A stretch of DNA of 64,000 bases from positions 89,279,676 through 89,343,675 of the forward strand of contig CM056728.1 in the NCBI GenBank assembly GCA_029844215.1, in the 5' to 3' direction. The notes under the pieces are model-generated. The model had not been told where the DNA came from, made no database searches, and saw only the letters and a program-made list of their open reading frames with translations. A program made the translations under genes and the position numbers. Position 1 is the stretch's first letter, and every line of letters begins with the position of its first letter. The stretch comes from Przewalskia tangutica (Eukaryota; Streptophyta; Magnoliopsida; Solanales; Solanaceae). Of the stretch, positions 57,272 to 64,000 are shown one piece after another.

Positions 57272-59689
57272 TGTCACGACCCGTTCCGGGGCCCGTGACT
57301 GGTGCCTTACCGGGGCACCCAAGTAGTCATACATCAGAGTAATCAGCGGAAACATAAAGCAAGACATGAAACAGTTTATAAAACAAGACACAGATTACGT
57401 GAGAAAACATCGCCTTTCGGCATATATATATAATCATGTTTTAGCAAGCATCCGACAATCGCATAACATGACTACAGCACTCTAAGGAAATATACAACTA
57501 TGGCGGACAGGCCCGCCATACCCGATCAGACAAAAACTATCTACAACAGGAGATCATACCAAAAAGTAGAGCCTCCAAGAGATGGAGCTCCCGACACCAA
57601 CGTAGAGATCCTAAGGATGCGGATCTAGCACTGCTGCTTACTCGCGGCATGAACGCAGCTTCGAAGGAGGTCAAGACAACAGTACTAAGTATGCGAAATC
57701 AGAAAGTACTTAAATGAAAACATATCATTTTTAAAACCGTTTACAAATATGTGTGAAACAACCAAGAAACCGCACATAGTGCCACATCACAAACAAGAGC
57801 AACAATAGTAATCAGAATACGCCTTGTCTAGGCCGCGAATGATCAAACAGGCCACTCGCCCACATCCTCATTCTCGCAAGCCTAATCTCGACTCCTGAGT
57901 CCGCATAGGCCACTCGCACGGGCCCGCATGAGGTATAACCCCGCATCGAGGGTAGCTACTCCTCGCATCGCCCCGACTCGCGTCCGCACGGGCCACATAG
58001 ACCGCATGAGGCATAACCCCGCATACTAACTCGAACTCGTAGCTCGCATAGGCCCCCGGACCCGCATGAGGTATTCTCGAATCACGGTCCTGCATCACCG
58101 AGTCTACCCCGTGACGGAGGCGCCTTAACCTCCAGATCATCTCAAGAGGTGAGTGATAGTACACTAACATAACGACTTATCTTTAAACAACATAAGTACA
58201 ACAAGGATACTCACTTATACAAACGTTATGCGTACTAACACACATAGCAACATGTCATGTCTACTTATCAAACCATCTTATTATTCTTTTCACAATTTCA
58301 TATAAGTCCATTAGAAATACATAGGCAACTTGTTTCTTTTATCAATCTTAAGTGGTTATACTTAACTTCCCATAAAGCTAGTATAACTCTTAAGCTTCGC
58401 TTGAGAAACCAATTAATTCTCTTCAGAAAATGGTTCAAGAGTCCTTTGAAATGTTTTCGATTCTTTATTATTCAGCTTAAGCCGAGGCATTGTCGCACGT
58501 ATTATTCAAAGCTTAAGCGGTGAGGCATTGCCGTAAGTATTATTCAGTTAACACATGTACTTCAACCGAACTATATACATATTGTAAAATATCATGCTTT
58601 ATGAAGAATCAAACACCATCTAGGCGAAATCCACCTGCCAAGTCGAGTATGTCGATCGCAGAGAATCACCCTATAAAACTCACAGAAAACAATCAAAGTC
58701 TATACTATTCCAGAGGTCATTCTAAACAGAGGGTCCTCAATTCTACGGAAAGTCGGGCAGACAACCCTACCCGGTGAGCTATATAAGTCTCATCAGAAAA
58801 CAAATTCTATGTAAGTACAAACAGATATTCTTCTTTTATACCCTTCTTAGGTGTTACATTTCAATTCTATTACTTAATAACCTTCTAAGTATTTATACTT
58901 ATTCTTATTCTACAACAGTAAGTATTCTCTAATTCAAAAGAGGGTTAGGATTAGTTACCCCGGTAAGCCCAATAATATCCTAGAAAAAGTCGCGCCTGAG
59001 CAAGGTTTTGCTCCTAAGTTGTATGCTCCAAGGAAACCTTAGAAGTTCTTCACAACTTCTACTAAGTACTAAGGTATTTGGGCTATGGTATTTTGGGCAT
59101 TATAACAATACAAGAAGGCAACTTTTCTACCAAGGGAGGGGGTAGGTTTCTGCCAGGCTAGGAGGTGGGGTGGCCTCGCCAAGCTTCTCGGCGGAGGGGT
59201 GTGTTGGACGAATTGCTTACAAAGGGAGAGTGAAGGATTTTTAGACTTGGAAAGCTTTTGTGGATGAAGAACTCTTCATCTCAAGAGGGGTATTTATAGG
59301 TCAAGACATGGCCAACCAATGGCCAAGATTTAGCCAAGTGCTAGGCAAGTGTAAGGTCAAGATTAGGGCAAGTGTACCTAGCCAACTTGCACACAAAATA
59401 TCTAACCAACTTTATGACAAGGATGGTCATCCATTCGCCCTATTGCCGCGGACAAGTCCACCAATGAGGGTGGCAAGTGTCGCCTCGTTGGTCCAAAGTG
59501 TTACGCCTCTGAAAAATCCGCAAAAATTAGAAATGACATAGCCGAATTTATCCTACGAAAGCCGTGGAAACGCTTCGCCGAAAACTGCTCGCTGTGAGTC
59601 AGGCCTAAAAATCGCCCAAGGCCTAACTTTAAGACCAAACTTTTGTGACGTATTCCTTTACGCATACATACTCGAAATACGGTATAACA
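57272..59689 (-). repeat. 3' LTR of element G
   Basis: 2418 bp. Holds the GGTGCC/GGGGCACC hairpin near 57300-57320 and CCGCATGAGG clusters at 57880-58090, the reverse of the ATGCGG motif in C and F. Confidence 0.88.
59291..59299 (-). promoter_or_regulatory. LTR TATA box (element G)
   Basis: The minus strand reads CTATAAATACCCC, the same context as in the LTRs of element C. Confidence 0.6.
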
Positions 59690-59702
59690 TTCTCCTCCTT
59701 AG
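59690..59702 (-). other. Polypurine tract of element G
   Basis: The minus strand reads CTAAGGAGGAGAA before the LTR, preceded by the ATTCGGGACGAATGTTTC inverted repeat. Confidence 0.88.
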
Positions 59703-59849
59703 AAACATTCGTCCCGAATGTTCCTTCCCAAGACAGATAACGATAAGGTTCTTCAAAACTTAAACAGCTTTGCAAAAGCCACACACTACCATAAACAACA
59801 CTTAGGCATAAACGATAATGAAGATTTACAAGTAGGAAAGTGAATTACC

Positions 59850-61015
59850 CGGAGGGGCGGGGAACAGTGAGGATACTTCGCCTCATGTCCTCCTCGGCTT
59901 CCCACGCCATCTCTCCTCGAGCTCGCTCCGCCACAAGACTTTGACGGAAGCCACGCCCTTCGTCCGCAGACGCCTAACCCGACGATCGATTATCGCTATG
60001 GGAATCTCCTCATACGATAACCCCTGGTCACTGGACATCGCCAATCGGATGTACCTAGATGGATCCCCGATACATCTCCTCAAAGATAGAAACGTGAAAC
60101 ACCGGATGCATCGCTTCCAGATCGGACGGCAGATTCCAACTCATAGCAACCTTGCCTACCTCGCGGACAATCTAAACGCCCAATGTACTGGCCGAAGTTT
60201 CCTTCTTCCCGAATCTCATCACACCCTTCATGGGTGACACCTTCAGAAAACCCAATCATCAATCAGAACCTGGATGTCGACGACGATGATCTCGCATACG
60301 ACTTCGCCGACTCGAGTCAATAGCCGCCTCGGATAAGCTTCACCTTATCCATCGCTCACGCACCAAATCGTCCCACTAGCCGCACTCGCCCACCTCGAAC
60401 CAACCTATAGGCGATCCGCACTTCCTCCCATACAAGGCCTCATAAGGCGCCATCCGAATACCGAGTGGTAGCTATTATTATACGCGAACTCAACTAGAGG
60501 CAAATGATCCTCCCAACTACCACCGGTCAATAACACAGCTCGCAGATATCCTCAAGAGTCGGATAGTGCGCTCGCCCGTCCGTCTGCTCGGATGAAATGC
60601 GATTTCAGCTCACTCGCCCCTAAACCCTCGAAGGACTCTGCCGCCAGAAATCGGGCTCTCTGCGATATGATCGGTAGGGACTCCATGCACCGACGATCTC
60701 TGATGTAAAGTTCGCATAATCCTCACCGAAAAGTCGCCCCGACGGAAGAAAGTGGGCTGATTTCACACCGCCGACGATAACCCATATAGAATCATGTCTC
60801 CTCCGAAAGCGAGGTAATCCCGTGACGAAGTCCATGTTGATTACCTCCCACTTCCGTGTCGGATCTCTATCGTCAGAATAAACCACCGTGTCTCGTGCTC
60901 TACCTTCACCGCCGACAACACGCACCGAGCTACGAACTCGCAACGCCCCTCTTCAAGCCATCCCACCAATACACAGATCTAAGGTCGTGGTACATCTTGG
61001 TCGACCCGGATGGAT
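59850..61015 (-). pseudogene. Gypsy integrase with chromodomain-like tail (element G)
   Basis: From low coordinates upward are the tail (IAIIDRRVRRLRTKGVASV, 59883-60083), the YEALYG and AYNNSY region in broken frames (about 60420-60510), and the core WEVINMDFVTGLP and HDSIWVIV (60620-60943). The segment that should give SDRGAQF reads SYRREPDFWRQS, so the second catalytic Asp is displaced by an indel. The HPG-type zinc module start is near 60980-61015. All blocks exist but never in one frame. Confidence 0.8.
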
Positions 61016-61790
61016 AGAGTAACGCGCTACCGCAGGCTTCCCCAAGAACTCGCCAAGTCCTCAAACATCCGAACACACAACTCGCCTCAAACCTTAGCAC
61101 CCCATCAAAGTGCTACCTCAAGGACCCTTGCCCTCACGAAGAGTCAGATCACGATATCGAATCAAAGCCGATCCTCGAATCGCCGCTTCTTCACCTCCTC
61201 AACGATGGAAGACTCGGCAACCTCACGAACTCTAACCCCATTGCTATCGTAATCAATCAAACGGACACCAAGGCTCGCTAATCGTGCAAATTACGAACCA
61301 TGTCCCTTCTCTCTAGCCGCACATCCGATAGGCTCCCATCGACTGCTACTGGGCATCCGCCACAACATCGCCTTGCCCGTGGTACAGATGTCCACATCGT
61401 AGTCCTTAAGCAACTCTAACCACCGCCTCGCCGTAAGTTCAGCTCCTCCGTGAAGATATACCGAGGCTCTTGTGGTCCGTAAAAATATCCACGTGAACCC
61501 CATACAAATAGTGCCTCCAGATCTTCAAAGCGTGAATCACACCGCCAACTCCAAATCACGCGGGTAGTTCCTCTCGTGTTTCTTCACCGGGATGCATATG
61601 CTATAACTCGCCATGCCGCATCAACACACATCCCAACCCGATGCCCGACGCATCACAATACACGACATAACCATCCGACCTCCGAAGAGTAAGAACGGGG
61701 CGGCCGTCGATCTCTTTCAAGAATCGAAACCCCGCCACAAGCTTCACCATCAAACTTGGCCGCTTCCGAGTCACCTAGTCAATGGTGCGC
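61016..61790 (-). pseudogene. Gypsy RNase H (element G)
   Basis: RRWLELLKDYDVDI (61291-61503), preceded by GFTWIFLRTTRAS in place of GVHVDIYTDHKSL in another frame, follows RNase H of complex F. Upstream pieces near 61600-61680 correspond to the YCDASG block. Frames change every 50-100 bases. Confidence 0.75.
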
Positions 61791-62500
61791 AGATAGAAGC
61801 AAACTTCTCCACGAACCGCCGATAATACCTGCAAGGCCCGTAAAATCGCGAACCTCTGCTTGAGTAAGAGTTCAGGCTAAGTCCCGATCGCCGATCTTGG
61901 CCAGACAACTCGAATGCCATCACCGGCAATATGCCCAAGAAACGCCATCAAGTCAACCAAAACTCACATTTGGAAAACTTGGAGTACAATCGCCGGGTCC
62001 CGAGAATCACAAGACAGCCTCTCAAATGCTCGCGTGCCTCGCTCGAGCGAGAATAAACCAAGATATCATCAATGAACACTATCACAAACGTGTCCAAAAA
62101 TGGTTTGAACACTTGGTTCATCAAATCCATGAATACCGCCGAGCATTCGTCAACCCAAAAGACATGACCTGAACTCATAATGCCCGCATCGTCCGAATGC
62201 GATCTGGGACATCCACCTCTCGACTCGCACTGATGATAGCCCGATCGCAGATCAATCTTGAGAAACATCTCGCACTCTCGCAATCGTCGAACAAATCATC
62301 AATCCTAGGAAGGGGGTATCTGCTTTAATGGTCACCTTGTTCACCGTCAGATCAACACACATGCGCGGCCCCGCCCTTCTTCTTCACGAATAATACCGGC
62401 GCTCCCGGAGAAACACTAGGCCTAATGAAGCCCTTCTCTAGCAAATCCCTGCCGATCCTTCAACTCTCTCAACTCGGGCAGTGCCATTCGTATGGCGGAA
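61791..62500 (-). pseudogene. Gypsy reverse transcriptase (element G)
   Basis: The ORF 61948-62283 contains LKIDLRSGYHQ (first Asp) and, after a scrambled stretch, AVFMDLMNQVFKPFLDTF and VIVFIDDILVYS with the catalytic pair, then FSKCEFWL. The N-terminal RT block (FVKK, MCVDL) is readable in pieces near 62330-62410. An insertion-deletion pair replaces PKTAFRTRYGHYE with unrelated residues. Confidence 0.8.
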
Positions 62501-62879
62501 TGGAAATAGGCCGAGTATCCGCAACACATCTATACAAAACTCGATCTCTCGTGAGGATACCCGGAGGTCATCCGAAACACGTCTGGGAACTCACGACCAT
62601 CGAATCGACGGAAAATCTGGTACCGCAGCCTTCAAGATCAAACACCCGAACGAGATGGTAGATATACCCTTCGCACCATCTTCCTAGCCTTGAGGTAGGA
62701 AATAAACCTACCCTCGGCGATACCGCTCCTCCCACTCAACAACCGGCCTCAGAAACCGAACTGCACTATTCTCTCTCAGCCTACATTGGCGTAGCAGAAG
62801 CTAGCCAATCCATCCCCATGATCACATCGGTCAATCATCTCCAACTCTATCAAGTCGCCGTGGTCCGACGATCAGAATG

Positions 62880-63130
62880 ATCACAGACAAGCTCTATATA
62901 CCCGCCGAGCTACCACCGAATCACCCATCGCGTAGCTACCTCGAAGTGGTTCATGGACTCGTGCTCTATCCCTATCCTACTAGCAACAAGGGAGATATAT
63001 AGGACGAGTAGAACCCGATCTATCAAAGCATACACATCAAACCCAGAACCGATAAGGTACCGTGACGACATCGGTGAGGCCTCCCGATCCCGCTTACCGA
63101 TTAAAGCATAAATGCGCTCGAGGACCGCTA
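62880..63130 (-). pseudogene. Gypsy protease (element G)
   Basis: FDVYALID is followed by RVLLVLYIS where complex F has PGSTLSYIS, so the DPGS active site is lost by small deletions at the CCAGG of the gene. SRIGIEHESMNHFEVAT then realigns with F. The segment 62500-62880 holds only frame-broken pieces of the protease-RT linker. Confidence 0.78.
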
Positions 63131-64000
63131 GAATCGACTCGAGCCACGCCTCGCCGCGACTGCCGACCCATGAGCACCTCGCCTCCGGCGAGTAATCAGA
63201 GGAGATGATGAAGCGGCAATGTAACTCAAGGCCGAGCCTACCACCGCCGCCCCGGCCTGACAAGCCGCAAAGTGACCTGCCGCCACAATCAGAATAAGCT
63301 CCAAAAGTAGTACCACACTTCCCGTAATGGGATCTACCGTGACGCCACACCGGGTGGTCCCGATCGCCGCACTCTCGCTACCCTCGACGCTCAAGCCCCG
63401 CCCCGGTCCGCCTCAAAATCGCGGGTCAGGCCGGGACGGCGCAGAGTGCTCAGGCCGGGCCGTGGTGCGACCTAGATCGCCGCCGAGGCCGCCACCACGA
63501 TAACCACCGTAAGACCCTCCCGCCCCGCCTTCTTCTCGCCGCCGTCGCCCACTCGCCGACCTCTGTGCTCCTCGCATCCAAGGGCGTGAGCTCGCACGCG
63601 GTAATGTCCATACCCGGCCGAGAGAAACCCCGCACATGACTCGCCATATAGTCGCTTCAGCCGGTGACATAGCGGTGCACCCTATCCTCCATATTCGCTA
63701 CCAATGCCGGGACATATCGAGCCAATGAATCAAACTCGACATTGTACTCGACAAAGGCCCTCTCGCCTCGAGTAAAAATCTATCACCGCGCCTCCTCATC
63801 CGCGAGGCAAGAAGTGAGCGAAAGCCTCCGAGAACTCATCCTGCAGTACTGGGACGCGCGTTTCCCGATAACTCCCATGAATCAAACCAATCGATCGCGG
63901 TATCACGCACCTATGTGAACCAAAGATCACGGACTCGGTCTCCGACGCCGATCACTCTCAAAATCCTCAAGCCGACGGATGAACTCGCGGATCATCCTCC
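63131..64000 (-). pseudogene. Gypsy gag (element G), partial
   Basis: A linker rich in Gly and Arg, then a damaged zinc knuckle (CGTTFGAYSDCGGRS... near 63270-63330), then gag core pieces up to the window end, including the region equivalent to WFDSW near 63885. No frame is longer than about 145 codons. The gag start and leader lie beyond 64000. Confidence 0.7.

Larger units (their letters stand above)
57272..64000 (-). mobile_element. Gypsy element G (chromovirus, minus strand, partial)
   Basis: The 3' LTR is at 57272-59689, with polypurine tract and then integrase, RNase H, RT, protease and gag read on the minus strand toward the window end. The plus-strand start TGTCACGACCC and the end GTATAACA mirror elements C and F. 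The 5' LTR and target duplication lie beyond 64000. Coding parts are collinear with complex F but shredded by very many small indels, many at sites where F has CAG, CTG or CCAGG. Confidence 0.9.

Noticed and set aside
57868..58170. 100-codon minus ORF at 57868-58170
   Set aside because: It is a frame through the ATGCGG motif cluster of the element G LTR, with no protein similarity seen.

Overview
The window looks like a gene-poor, transposon-packed piece of a eudicot plant chromosome. The reasons are nested Ty1/copia and Ty3/gypsy LTR retrotransposons primed by initiator-tRNA-Met, chromodomain gypsy (Tekay/Del-type) copies, an Ogre/Tat-type LTR, a tRNA-derived SINE, a hAT-like element with an 8-bp target duplication, and one plant-specific ATL-type RING-H2 gene. 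Solanaceae is my guess from the look of the LTRs; nothing in the sequence proves it. I saw no prokaryotic gene, CRISPR array, rRNA or tRNA gene.

Layout. 1-1031: collapsed copia remnant (minus). 1887-24893: copia element A (plus), a nest whose interior is split by two separate gypsy insertions: element B (4821-12533, minus, TSD CTGAC, non-autonomous) and element C (14046-23035, plus, TSD TTGCA, most of pol deleted). 25424-26505: the only plausible host gene, an ATL RING-H2 E3 ubiquitin ligase (minus) carrying two single-base frameshifts. 27581-28324: hAT-like non-autonomous DNA transposon (TSD CATATAAT). 28744-31837: short non-autonomous copia element D (TSD AGTCA) with an unrecognised interior. 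32336-51770: copia element E (minus), split at 34421-49256 by gypsy complex F (TSD GAAAT), which has three LTRs and two full-length interiors in tandem. 53138-53327: SINE. 53549-57271: LTR and leader of an Ogre/Tat element, cut off by gypsy element G (57272 to beyond the window, minus).

How the parts relate. Elements B, C and F share LTR ends, primer-binding site, a leader with a GTGC-centred palindrome and a polypurine tract. B and C lack a full pol and may have been mobilised by enzymes from relatives of F. The coding parts order as gag-protease-RT-RNaseH-integrase in gypsy and gag-protease-integrase-RT-RNaseH in copia. None of the polyproteins is open throughout.

The observation most worth a second look is that differences between paired LTRs and between the two F interiors fall repeatedly at CAG/CTG, even inside the invariant primer-binding site. 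This suggests either systematic consensus error at methylated CHG sites or a real CHG-targeted mutational signature. It affects how every broken ORF here should be read.
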